The notes under the pieces were generated by a model. The model was not told where the DNA came from. It made no database searches and saw only the letters and a program-made list of their open reading frames with translations. The translations under genes and the position numbers were made by a program. This document shows positions 7,801-15,372 of a DNA stretch of 64,000 nt, in pieces. Position 1 is the first letter of the stretch. Each line of letters starts with the position of its first letter. The stretch comes from Phycisphaerae bacterium (GTDB lineage: Bacteria > Planctomycetota > Phycisphaerae > SM23-33): NCBI GenBank assembly GCA_030745875.1, contig JASLNT010000128.1, forward strand, positions 1-64,000. The letters run 5' to 3'.

Positions 7801-9153
7801 GGGGAGTTAACGCCCGTACGGCGGCTCGGTACAGGATCCATTGGCGGTGAGAGACTGCGCGATTACGATCGCGACGGTGCGTACCGCCGAGGCGACAGCC
7901 CTTTGGTCGACCTTCAACCGAATCGGGACGTGACGGGCGATGCGGTGCAAGTCTACAAGGTCGGCGACCTGGTGACCGCGTTGTCAGACGCCGACGAGGA
8001 CGGTTTGGAGGATATCGCAGGCAAGGAGGAAGGGCGCAGGAAGAGGACGTCCAAACTCACCGATCAGATTAAGTCACTGCTGAAGAACGGACAAGTGCAG
8101 GTCACCACATACGATGGTCAGCGGGCGCTGAAGGTGCGGGGCGGATTCGGAGAACAGAGGGCGGTGTCGGCGTTGATCGAAGGCCTCCGCAAAGCTCGCG
8201 GACCGCAAGTCCAGGTCGGAGCCAACCTTGCACTGCAGCAGGGCCTCAACAAGCGGAAGTCCGGTGGTTGGTCGTATGAGGAATTAGAGACCCACAAGTC
8301 CGACACGCCGGGCATCACAAGCCTGGAGATCGCCGGCGGTACGGTTAGTGTCGAAGGCGGCGACGCCGACAGAGGCTCGGCGGCGGCGACCGACCATCCG
8401 CACAGCGTTACCGACGGAACCCTCAGGGGCAAGCGTCTCGGGGGCGCCAAGGTCGACCCGAGCTTGCAGAAATTCATCGACCGGAACTACTCCTGGCAGA
8501 TCAGACCAGGCCAGCCGACAGATTCCGGTGTGCTGCCCACCGGTGAGAGGACGGTGGCGGCCAGGGGGAACATCGACACGGCGGAACTGGCGAGCAAGCT
8601 CCGATTCAACCGTTGGCAGAAGACGCAGGTCTCAAGTCTTAATCTTAACGTTGACGCCTCTTCGGTAAACGCGCTGGGCCTCAAGTTCCATAAAGGCAAT
8701 AACGACGTGTCGTTCACCGTGGTCGACGAAGCCCAGTTCCGCACGCTTATGGAAGTGGACGCGTCAAGGAGGGGGGCGGTCAATGGCGACCAGGTCGACC
8801 CCAACGAGACCCGCCAGGAGACGATTGTAGGTACGGACGCCTTACTGGCCAACAGCATGACAACAAACGTTACGTACAGTCGCGATAGGGGCAATACGCT
8901 GGATATCGCGGACAATCCGATAAGTCTGTCGCACGAAAAGTACGTCCTGATCGATAACGGAGGATATCTTACGGCCGTCCGGGCCGGAGAAATGCAGCAC
9001 TGGCGGGAAGCGTCAAAGCACGTTGAGTTCGTTAAGGCTCCGCAAACGATAGAAATCCCCCGCGTCGGGGAGTTGGTGAAACTCGAAAAAACGCTGGTCA
9101 AACCGGGCGACGAAATGGTCATCCGTTTCGACTACCAATGGAAAGGAAGATGA
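4891..9153 (+). CDS. Giant exported TPR/coiled-coil protein with a secretin-like segment
   Basis: The start is the ATG at 4891 (MKRLARVIAFLAIAAQGGIL), a signal peptide; the frame is open further upstream only because it overlaps the previous gene. Of 1420 residues, about 25-590 are beta-rich and contain NRQFLRVTLPAGAK. A Gly-rich linker follows at about 580. A TPR-like segment (YWRAGKDLYDKGKYAEADKA) lies near 628, a long Lys/Glu-rich coiled coil at about 690-850, and a second TPR (LLDAGDASGAAGELKAAVAL) near 912. A segment near 1085-1120 (ALKVRGGFGEQRAVSALIEG) resembles secretin N-domain sequence. The C-terminus (LVKLEKTLVKPGDEMVIRFD) matches the end of the next gene. Function unknown; probably periplasmic or envelope scaffold. 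It is translationally coupled to its shorter paralogue downstream. Confidence 0.75.
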   Translation: MKRLARVIAFLAIAAQGGILCAQESSDRTALIREIINRSRLLEDAHFRLPRSVWRRFVIDQAKGSDYAPVSHIISRGVYRLKADAKGSASIEAEIHLLVLDSRQARAVAVLSNIPAWSDITLDGAAFAPAAKGKWLVFQPEKPGSYVIRARSPIEGFKAFGGTFTLPIVRTVLTSATLDSPSELEVTASGSARGSAGKKVSLTLKPSSKLVLNYRPLQRRTVRRATYQVSGAVAWNFGPAAQQVSADLRVAILGGKTESLELVVPNSAKRVAISGPDVRDVRISGRTATVFFRGAITGRTRLKLNYELPAAKGAADLPRPEISNGRWSGGTLVITNTAGGSEIQPADMSGLKEIALGDIPRAASAILAGKAVMAYSITSGRWFARAESIDLGEFAIKQTLADSARYQFSYRPDGSVICRADYEIRNRNRQFLRVTLPAGAKVLLARVSEKSRPMTPLGGKKNQHLLPLERSTASVMGLVSFPVQVVYMYRAEALKSRGSGAIALPQIDIPIAYAWCQANMPDGMSRVKFSGVMQPVEQYSSETALASMTYGSATALDPERKRIGLPQTEKKPPPKKGDGGGGGVLSWLLGSKDAVPEDRPPAVTTSVTAPSGGTILAGGQISSSSGSLARNYWRAGKDLYDKGKYAEADKALNKVIEMSRNSPDASNAKRLLSNIKLLQGKLKVQSRAEKAAAVTVKQQFTADNVDELQRQSELVEEGIHAVRRKDTKRAQALFQAAEALGKKLVAKGENVVEQEARLRIAKQQLGIAQKTASENLGRGLKQIKELRKSGRIDEAGALAEKLAKETSELSNTGGADITKDFQLEREQLALASAKETLKKNTYGQWKGARRSPRPGKGRGQGQGRQEGKKPLDRITPLIHQQSELVPAGPDAPANTSAGKKQAAAGHLRRGRKLLDAGDASGAAGELKAAVALDPTLVQARRLLTLSNRLTGLSDGAGVTDKPVRRPSVTPGELTPVRRLGTGSIGGERLRDYDRDGAYRRGDSPLVDLQPNRDVTGDAVQVYKVGDLVTALSDADEDGLEDIAGKEEGRRKRTSKLTDQIKSLLKNGQVQVTTYDGQRALKVRGGFGEQRAVSALIEGLRKARGPQVQVGANLALQQGLNKRKSGGWSYEELETHKSDTPGITSLEIAGGTVSVEGGDADRGSAAATDHPHSVTDGTLRGKRLGGAKVDPSLQKFIDRNYSWQIRPGQPTDSGVLPTGERTVAARGNIDTAELASKLRFNRWQKTQVSSLNLNVDASSVNALGLKFHKGNNDVSFTVVDEAQFRTLMEVDASRRGAVNGDQVDPNETRQETIVGTDALLANSMTTNVTYSRDRGNTLDIADNPISLSHEKYVLIDNGGYLTAVRAGEMQHWREASKHVEFVKAPQTIEIPRVGELVKLEKTLVKPGDEMVIRFDYQWKGR

Positions 9154-9155
9154 TT

Positions 9156-11180
9156 ATGAAACGCAAGGCGACAATTCTGGTGGTGATTTGTGCGATGGTT
9201 CTGGTGTGGGGCGGTCAGGTTGGCGCCGCGGCGCCGAAAGCGGCCGCCGGTGACGGCGGGCAGGTGACGCTAAGTTGGGACCAGTTCGTCAAGATCACCG
9301 GATACGACCCGACAAAGAAGGGCGGTCAGGTTATTACGGTGAAGTGGGCGGAGATAGAGAAGCTCCTTGATGTTAAGAAGATCGACCGCGTCGGAGCCGC
9401 CGCCACTGTGGATCTTCCGTGGACCGAATTCCGCGCGCTGCTAGAGTATTCGGTTAAGAAGGGCAAACCGGGAAGTCCTCCGCCTGCGGATTACGTTGTG
9501 ACCTCCGGTGCGTACGATGGCGTGCTGACTGAAAAGGGCGCCGCATTCACCGCTGTGATTGAGATCAACATACTTCGCGAAAAGGGCTGGAAGCGGATAC
9601 CCGTCCTGCCCGCCACCGTTGCGTTAAGAAGTTCCAAGCTGCCCGAGGGCGTGCATCTGAACGTCCAGGGCTCCAGCTACGAACTGCTGACCGAGAAGAC
9701 CGGTAAGATCCCCGTCGAACTGGTGTTCGAGGTGGCGGTCACGAAGTCCGGCGGGACTAACTCGGTGACATTCACCCGTACGCTGCCCGGGTCCAGCGTG
9801 GTCAAGCTGACGGTTGACGGCGACAAGGTGGACGTCAAAGTAAGCGGAGCCCAGTCGCTTTCGGTAAACGCCGCTCAGGGCAAGACCGCAGTTGCGGCCG
9901 CCTTGCCCACGGGAAAGCCCGTGCAGGTGACCTGGGAGCGTGCGATTCCCAAAGCCCCAGCCGCTCCGACCAAACTGTACGCCGAAACCGCCACATTGGT
10001 CTCAGTCGCCGACGGGCTCCTGCTCTGCCAGGAATCGGTCTACTTCAACATCCTGCACACGCCCGTTCGCGAACTGAAACTCACCGTACCCAAAGGCGCC
10101 AGCGTTCTCACGGTAACCGGACCGGGCCTGCAGGACTGGCGCGTGGACAAGGACGGAGTGCTTAGTGCGACTCTAAGTCGCGAGACAATCGGTTCGTACG
10201 CCCTGCAGATAGCCTACGAACAGGCCGCCGCCGCACAGGCTTCGGCTCCGGTCCCTGTTATTCGAGCATCCGGCGTGGAGCGCGAGAAAGGCTTCGTTGC
10301 GGTCGTTGCGCTGGCGAATGTGGAAATCGAGGCAGGTAAGGTCGTCGGCGCCACAGCGATAGACGCCAACCGCCTTCCGGGAACGCTGACGGCGATGACG
10401 AACCAGCCGATACTGCTGGGTTTCCGCTATGTCGGCAAGACCATCGATATCCCGCTGAATATTCGCAGGCACGGTGAGGTCTCCGTGCTCGCCACCGTCG
10501 CCGACAGCGTTGTTTTCACCGGAATGCAGCTCTCCGACGGACGCCGCATGACCAAAGCGACCTATAGCGTAAGGAACAATCGACGCCAGTTCCTGCGTAT
10601 GGCGATGCCCGTCGGAACCGAAATATGGTCGGTTTCAGTCGCCGGTAAAGCCGCCACACCCGGTAAAGACACCGAAGGCAAGGTGCTGATCCCACTGGTG
10701 CGCAGCAAGTCCGGATCGAGCGAGTTGGCGGCGTTCCCGGTGACGGTGGTGTATGTCCACACTCCGGGCGAGGGGAAGACCGCCCCGGCCTCGGGTACGC
10801 TCCGGGTTGATCTGCCCGTGTGCGAGGTCCCCGTGATGCACGTTATGTACAACCTCTATCTGCCCGCTGAAGGCAGATACACCAAGGGCTGGGGCGCCAG
10901 CGCGTTCAGCGGTCCGGTTAACGTGGTTGAGGACTTTGCGTCGATGTCGACCAGTGCGGGCGCCGCCGTTGTCGCCCGCAAACCCTCCCAAGAGGCCGCC
11001 CAGATGCAAAAGCGGTTCAACAAGCGAGTTGACGCTCAAGCCCGAGCCGCCGGAGCCACGCCTATCCGCGTGTCGCTGCCTGTGAAAGGAACACATTTCA
11101 AACTCCAGAAGATACTGGCGTTACCAGGTGATAAGCTTTGGTTTGAAGTAGGTTACAGCGGTTGGAAGGTCGCGCGTTAG
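9156..11180 (+). CDS. Exported protein, paralogue of the upstream giant
   Basis: I chose the ATG at 9156 because AAGGAAG lies six bases upstream. ATGs at 9138 and 9150 are also in frame, and 9150 would give a four-base ATGA overlap with the previous stop. The 674-residue protein has a signal peptide (ILVVICAMVLVWGGQVGAAA) followed by an almost entirely beta-rich body. The segments NNRRQFLRMAMPVGTEIWSV and LAAFPVTVVYVHTPGEG parallel NRQFLRVTLPAGAK and VSFPVQVVYMY in the upstream gene, and the C-termini also align (FKLQKILALPGDKLWFEVGY). The pair therefore arose by duplication, with the upstream copy gaining TPR and coiled-coil insertions. Function unknown. A strong terminator follows at 11201. 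Confidence 0.75.
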   Translation: MKRKATILVVICAMVLVWGGQVGAAAPKAAAGDGGQVTLSWDQFVKITGYDPTKKGGQVITVKWAEIEKLLDVKKIDRVGAAATVDLPWTEFRALLEYSVKKGKPGSPPPADYVVTSGAYDGVLTEKGAAFTAVIEINILREKGWKRIPVLPATVALRSSKLPEGVHLNVQGSSYELLTEKTGKIPVELVFEVAVTKSGGTNSVTFTRTLPGSSVVKLTVDGDKVDVKVSGAQSLSVNAAQGKTAVAAALPTGKPVQVTWERAIPKAPAAPTKLYAETATLVSVADGLLLCQESVYFNILHTPVRELKLTVPKGASVLTVTGPGLQDWRVDKDGVLSATLSRETIGSYALQIAYEQAAAAQASAPVPVIRASGVEREKGFVAVVALANVEIEAGKVVGATAIDANRLPGTLTAMTNQPILLGFRYVGKTIDIPLNIRRHGEVSVLATVADSVVFTGMQLSDGRRMTKATYSVRNNRRQFLRMAMPVGTEIWSVSVAGKAATPGKDTEGKVLIPLVRSKSGSSELAAFPVTVVYVHTPGEGKTAPASGTLRVDLPVCEVPVMHVMYNLYLPAEGRYTKGWGASAFSGPVNVVEDFASMSTSAGAAVVARKPSQEAAQMQKRFNKRVDAQARAAGATPIRVSLPVKGTHFKLQKILALPGDKLWFEVGYSGWKVAR

Positions 11181-11200
11181 AGGTAGATGGAATTGAATGA

Positions 11201-11237
11201 CGGGCCCGCCTGCGGTCAGCCCAGGCGGGCCCGATTT
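11201..11237 (+). terminator. Rho-independent terminator after the paralogue pair
   Basis: A 12-base perfect stem CGGGCCCGCCTG / CAGGCGGGCCCG with a nine-base loop, then ATTT. It lies 20 bases after the stop at 11180. Confidence 0.85.
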
Positions 11238-11491
11238 ACATGTAAGCGACAACAGTGTTGGATCCATGATCTGTTATGCTCTTGCGTCTAATTGGCGGGA
11301 AAACGGGCGGATTGTCGGATCCGGGCTTGTTCTTGCGGGATTTATTGCTCCCAACATGGTTGCCAAATCGCTGCACATTATCGGACGTAACACAATAAGG
11401 AACAGAATCTTGGAGATGATCCGCCGCCGGGCTAAATATACAGTTTTATCGAAATAGAAACAGAAAAACTCCCATAATCGGGGTTTTGTGC

Positions 11492-11520
11492 TTGGAGATA
11501 CGCCCATATTGGTGTACACT
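11492..11520 (+). promoter_or_regulatory. Candidate promoter for the PEP-CTERM gene
   Basis: TTGGAG (11492-11497), a 17-base spacer, then TACACT (11515-11520). It would give a leader of roughly 295 bases. Plausible match only. Confidence 0.35.
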
Positions 11521-11546
11521 ATTCATTATCGATCAGCACGTTTGGT

Positions 11547-11657
11547 CCTGTTGAGCCTGGACCGGATGAGGGTTGTATCTGCTGGAGTTGTGTAAATCAC
11601 ATTTCCGCCCTTGTTAAGAACCTGTTGACCGGAGGAGTCGAAGTTGTATCTGCTCGG
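11547..11657 (+). repeat. Imperfect direct repeat in the leader, sharing GTTGTATCTGCT
   Basis: A block of CCTGTTGA, CCGGA, GAG and GTTGTATCTGCT in the same order occurs at about 11547-11584 and again at about 11622-11657. The 12-base core is exact at 11572-11583 and 11643-11654. The second copy continues into a six-base-stem hairpin. Confidence 0.5.
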
Positions 11658-11820
11658 CCGCACCGAGCGATCTTGTATCGCCCGGATTGGTGTTGACGGA
11701 GTAGTTGATCCGTCGGACCTGCTCTCGCGGTCACATTACAGGACGCTTTGTGCGCAGGATGGTCTTGCGTGCGAACTGTTTTGGAGAGAGTTACGCGCAC
11801 GATTTAAATGGAGCAGAAGT

Positions 11821-12616
11821 ATGATTAAGCAAGGGATGGGTTGCAATATCGATATCAACGGAAGTCGTTTCTCGCCAGTTTTGAAAGGCTTGCTTGTCCT
11901 GATTGGGGTTTCGGCAGCGCTGTGTTTGGCTCCGACCCAGGCAACCGCGGATTTCATCACCTTTGACTTGAACGCGGCCATACTTGAGTACAGCCCCACA
12001 AGCGGTACGGCCGGTACGCTGACCGTGACCGAAAACACCGGTTCAGTCTTTCAGGTGAGGCGTGAGGACGGCGCCGGGGTGCTGGATTCGACCCAGATAT
12101 CCGGAAACAACGCGGACTTCGACTTCAACTTCACACTCGACCTGACCAGGGTGGGAGGCTCGACATGGGAGGCCAATGGGATTCTGGAGTTTACCGACGC
12201 CACCGGCGCCATCGCCGCAAACGCCAGTTTCGACTCCGATAGCGTCATCATATTGCCTTACGGTCCTGGAATGCTGCAGATCGTCGGGACGCTGAGCAAC
12301 ACCCCCCCCGGCGGTGTCGATTCTACAGGGCAGCGGCAACACTTGGACATACCTCGGTGACAGCGGTATCTCCGGAGAGCCCACCGGAGACGCACAGATC
12401 GGCATCGGAAACTCGGACGTTTTTGATGAAGGGGCCGTGTTTGTCCTGAAGATTGGCGTGGGCACCCACGCTCTTGGCGAACTGTTCGGCACGGGCTTCA
12501 CCAAATACGGTGGAGAAGTCAAGGGCATGATCACGCCCGAACCGGCGACTATGAGCCTTCTGGTGCTGGGCGGTGTGGTGGTGCTGGCTCGCCGCAGACG
12601 CCGACACGCAGCCTGA
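11821..12616 (+). pseudogene. PEP-CTERM sorting-domain protein, split by a frameshift in a C8 run
   Basis: The ATG at 11821 has GGAG seven bases upstream. The first frame gives a long signal peptide (VLKGLLVLIGVSAALCLAP near residues 20-38) and a beta-rich secreted domain, then a stop at 12358-12360 soon after LSNTPPGGVD. The +1 frame continues with LQGSGNTWTYLGDSGISGEP to ITPEPATMSLLVLGGVVVLA and an Arg cluster, which is a complete PEP-CTERM anchor (PEP motif, hydrophobic helix, basic tail). The break coincides with eight Cs at 12302-12309; seven would rejoin the frames. PEP-CTERM signals are recognised by exosortase and direct proteins to the cell surface. Either a sequencing error, a true mutation or slippage-based on/off switching; the sequence alone cannot decide. 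Confidence 0.8.
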
Positions 12617-12663
12617 CGAACCCTTGAGACCCATCGCTTAGCGATGGTCTGACTATACACGAT

Positions 12664-12697
12664 CACCCGGCGCCTCCAGAGGCGTCGGGTGTTTTAT
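12664..12697 (+). terminator. Terminator after the PEP-CTERM gene
   Basis: CACCCGGCGCCTC / AGGCGTCGGGTG hairpin with one mismatch, followed by TTTTAT. A weaker hairpin (CCATCGCTTAGCGATGG) precedes it near 12631. Confidence 0.75.
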
Positions 12698-12779
12698 ATG
12701 GTCTCGGCCAGCCGCTCGACCGCCTGGCTCAGTTCTGATGCGAGTTGCCCCGAGCGGTCCGATTCGCTACGCTCTGGCC

Positions 12780-13529
12780 ATGCCGCTTCGCGAACAGGCC
12801 ATCTGCATCCGGACAACTGACTACAGCGAGACCTCACAAGTCTTACGGTTTCTTACGCGCCATGCCGGTGTCCTGAGCGTCCTGGCAAAGGGCTCCAAGC
12901 GCCCCAAGAGCAAGTCGGGAGGGGCTCTGGATCTGTTGAGCGAAGGTCAAATCGTATTTTCGCAGCCAGCGTCCGGAGCGATGGGAACGTTGTTTGAGTT
13001 TACCGAGACGGTCTCTCATCTTCCCCTTCGCACCGATGCGGGGCGTCTTGATACGGGTTTGTACATGATAGAGTTGGTTGGCCTGCTGCTGGGCGAGGGA
13101 GACCCTCATCCCGAGGCGTTCGATCTCCTGCACAACGCCCTGGGCCGACTAGGCGACGCCGATGCGCCATTGGGAGCGGTTCTGGCGTATTTCCAGTGGC
13201 GGATGCTCCGTCACGCCGGATTGCTCGGGCAGTTGAGCAGTTGCGTAGAGTGCGACACCCCGCTGGATCAGGTGGTTTCGGCGCGAGGATCGTTTTTCAG
13301 CTCGGCTCGCGGGGGCCTGCTTTGCGGGTCGTGCGGATGTTCGGCCGATGAGAAGACGAGCGTTAGTCCGTCGGCGATCAGCGGGCTAGCCGGTCTGCAG
13401 GCCGCGCACGGGCGCGGGGGTGTTTCGTTGTCCGAGGACGAGGTTCTGGGCGTCAATCGCCTGCTGTCGTATCACGCTTCATACCAGTTGGGCAAGCCTC
13501 TACGGATGGCGAGATATGTCATTCGGTAG
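12780..13529 (+). CDS. recO: DNA repair protein RecO
   Basis: RecO works with RecF and RecR to load RecA on SSB-coated gaps and also anneals single strands. The 249-residue product starts MPLREQAICIRTTDYSETSQ, the usual RecO N-terminal OB fold (YSETSQVLRFLTRHAGVLSV and AKGSKRPKSK). A helical domain follows, then a four-Cys zinc motif (CVEC and CGSC, about residues 156-185). The frame is also open from an ATG at 12738; I prefer 12780 because homologues begin at this point, although neither start has a good ribosome site. Length fits the family (about 230-260). It follows a terminator and precedes a promoter, so it is probably a single-gene unit. Confidence 0.9.
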   Translation: MPLREQAICIRTTDYSETSQVLRFLTRHAGVLSVLAKGSKRPKSKSGGALDLLSEGQIVFSQPASGAMGTLFEFTETVSHLPLRTDAGRLDTGLYMIELVGLLLGEGDPHPEAFDLLHNALGRLGDADAPLGAVLAYFQWRMLRHAGLLGQLSSCVECDTPLDQVVSARGSFFSSARGGLLCGSCGCSADEKTSVSPSAISGLAGLQAAHGRGGVSLSEDEVLGVNRLLSYHASYQLGKPLRMARYVIR

Positions 13530-13593
13530 CTTTTGCGGTATGGATGGACGGTGTTGGCGGGGCGGTGGGAAGCTCTGGATAGATTTCGATGGC

Positions 13594-13621
13594 TTGCAGG
13601 TTGCCCGCAGGTAGGTATAAT
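13594..13621 (+). promoter_or_regulatory. Sigma70-type promoter upstream of the BamD-like/lptE genes
   Basis: TTGCAG (13594-13599), a 16-base spacer, then a perfect TATAAT (13616-13621). It lies 57 bases before the ATG at 13679, between recO and the envelope gene cluster. Confidence 0.6.
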
Positions 13622-13678
13622 GGCAACGTATTGCGGCGGGTTCGACTGCGCGCCGCAGCCTAAGACAGGAATACACCT

Positions 13679-14731
13679 ATGATAAGCAAATACCGATGGT
13701 TTGTGATTCTCTGTGCGATCGGGGCGATTTCAGGTCTCTGCGCCGGAGCCGAGAAAACCGAGCATGTCTGGAAAGACGGTAAGTGGGTCGTTGCCCCTAC
13801 GCCTGCTGAAGGCACTCCGGAAGGCGAGTTGGCGTTGGTGCGCAGGCATCTGGACAATGATCGCCCCAAGGACGCTCTCAAGGCCGCCAAGAAGTTCATG
13901 GCCGGTTACCCTAACGACGAGCGTCGGGAAGAGGTGATGATGCTCATCGGTCAGGCCGAAATGGACCGCGGGAACTACGACAAGGCTTGCAACCGTTTCA
14001 ACGAGCAGATGGACCAGTACCGCAACGGTGATTTTTACGACCGCGCCGTGCAGCGACAGTACCTGATTGCCGACGCATTCCTCAAAGGGCGCAAACGCCG
14101 TGCGATGTGGATGTTCAAGGTGTCCGCCGTAGACAGGGGGATCGAGATCCTCAACGGTATCGCGGATCGCGTGCCCGGAACGGTTGTCGCCGAGAAGGCG
14201 CTGATTCGAGTGGCTGACTATCACTACGACGCGGGGCAGGTCGTCCAGGCGGTGGAGGCTTACGATCACTACATGAAGACGTTCCCCCAGAGCCCGCGAA
14301 AACGGATGAGCCATGCGATGCTGCGAGCGGCCAGGGCGAGGTACGCCCAGTACAAGGGCGAGGCGTTCGACGATACTCCCCTGACCGACGCCCAGCAGCG
14401 ATTCATGATATTCGCCGATCGCTACACCGAAGAATCCAACAAAGCCAACGTGCCCATGGTGCTGTCTCAGATACGCAACGCCCTGGTGCGGAGGTATTTT
14501 GCATCGGCGAAATTCTACAAGCGCGTGGGACGAAAGAAGGCCGCTATATTCTACTACAGGAAGGTCATAGACCAGAACGCCGATAGTCACTGGGCTAAAC
14601 GGGCCGCTGACGCCCTGAAGGAACTCGGAGCCGGACCCGCGCCGCGCAAGAAAGCGGACGACAAGACCAAGACTGACGCCAAGACCAGCACTGATTCCAA
14701 ATCGCCGAAGAACGGCAAGGTGGAGAAATGA
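13679..14731 (+). CDS. BamD/YfiO-like TPR outer-membrane assembly protein (probable)
   Basis: A 350-residue exported protein with CAGGA eight bases before the ATG. It has a signal peptide (WFVILCAIGAISGLCAG) and a series of TPR-like helical repeats, for example RRHLDNDRPKDALKAAKKFM at about residue 58 and AVEAYDHYMKTFPQSPRKRM near 195. The low-complexity tail is rich in Lys, Thr, Asp and Ser (DDKTKTDAKTSTDSKSPK). BamD in Proteobacteria scaffolds the BAM complex that inserts beta-barrels. The tetratricopeptide layout, export and coupling to lptE fit, but there is no typical lipobox, so YbgF-type or other TPR proteins remain possible. It shares ATGA with the downstream gene, indicating translational coupling. 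Confidence 0.65.
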   Translation: MISKYRWFVILCAIGAISGLCAGAEKTEHVWKDGKWVVAPTPAEGTPEGELALVRRHLDNDRPKDALKAAKKFMAGYPNDERREEVMMLIGQAEMDRGNYDKACNRFNEQMDQYRNGDFYDRAVQRQYLIADAFLKGRKRRAMWMFKVSAVDRGIEILNGIADRVPGTVVAEKALIRVADYHYDAGQVVQAVEAYDHYMKTFPQSPRKRMSHAMLRAARARYAQYKGEAFDDTPLTDAQQRFMIFADRYTEESNKANVPMVLSQIRNALVRRYFASAKFYKRVGRKKAAIFYYRKVIDQNADSHWAKRAADALKELGAGPAPRKKADDKTKTDAKTSTDSKSPKNGKVEK

Positions 14732-15279
14732 GAACCTTAAGATTCGTCGCCATTGGCGGTCTTGTCGCACTGGCCGCTGCTTCGGGTTGCGGTTACAAGA
14801 TCGGAACGCTTCATCGCAGCGACGTGCGGACCATCTCGATACCGGTCTGGACCAGAGGGCACGGTGTTTACAGACGCGGGCTCGAAATGGATCTCACCAA
14901 GGCTGTTGTCAATCGCATCCAGATGGACACGCGGTATGGCATTACCAACGAAGCCAAAGCCGACACCAAACTCACCGGGCAGTTGAAGAACGTCCGACAG
15001 AGACCGCTGTCGATAAACACCGACACCGGTCGTTCCAGAGCGATGGAGGTTACGTTCACCGTCTCGTTCAGGTGGGTGGACCTGCGAAGCGGCGACGTAT
15101 TGGTCAGTGTGGATGATTTTGACGTCCGCGAGCAGTATATTGGGGCCTATACTTTTGGTGAGACCTTTTTCACAGGCGGCCAGGCGGTCATAGACGAAGC
15201 CGCACAACGTATAGTCGAACAGCTTGAGGAGGGGTGGCCTGATCCTTCCGATCAAGCCGACGGCGACGAGAAACTATAA
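14728..15279 (+). CDS. lptE: LPS assembly lipoprotein LptE-like
   Basis: A 183-residue lipoprotein: MRTLRFVAIGGLVALAAASG followed by CGYK, a lipobox plus the GCGY start typical of LptE/RlpB. LptE plugs the LptD barrel that delivers lipopolysaccharide to the outer leaflet. The body follows the family plan: a helix with TKAVVNRIQMDTRY, then beta-strands DTKLTGQLKNVRQRPLSI and TVSFRWVDLRSGDVLV, and a C-terminal helix AVIDEAAQRIVEQLEEGW. It overlaps the upstream TPR gene by four bases (ATGA). The presence of LptE and the TPR partner argues for a real outer membrane in this organism. Confidence 0.8.
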   Translation: MRTLRFVAIGGLVALAAASGCGYKIGTLHRSDVRTISIPVWTRGHGVYRRGLEMDLTKAVVNRIQMDTRYGITNEAKADTKLTGQLKNVRQRPLSINTDTGRSRAMEVTFTVSFRWVDLRSGDVLVSVDDFDVREQYIGAYTFGETFFTGGQAVIDEAAQRIVEQLEEGWPDPSDQADGDEKL

Positions 15280-15372
15280 GAACGGGGCTCGATATGCTGT
15301 GAGGCCCTGACCTCGCCGCCGAGAGTCTGCAGCACGCGCGAACTTGAACCTTGATGAACCCCGCCTAGAAAT

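Larger units (their letters stand above)
11238..11820 (+). other. Gene-free leader region upstream of the PEP-CTERM gene
   Basis: 583 bases without a convincing gene. An 86-codon frame (11197-11457) starts inside the terminator and has no ribosome site. The region contains a candidate promoter (11492-11520), a duplicated block of about 40 bases (11547-11657) and a hairpin GCTCGG-CCGCA-CCGAGC at 11652-11668. The long AT-richer leader could be regulatory. Confidence 0.45.

Noticed and set aside
11197..11457. 86-codon rightward frame starting MTGPPAVSPGG
   Set aside because: It begins inside the terminator hairpin after the paralogue pair, has no ribosome site and shows no recognisable domain.
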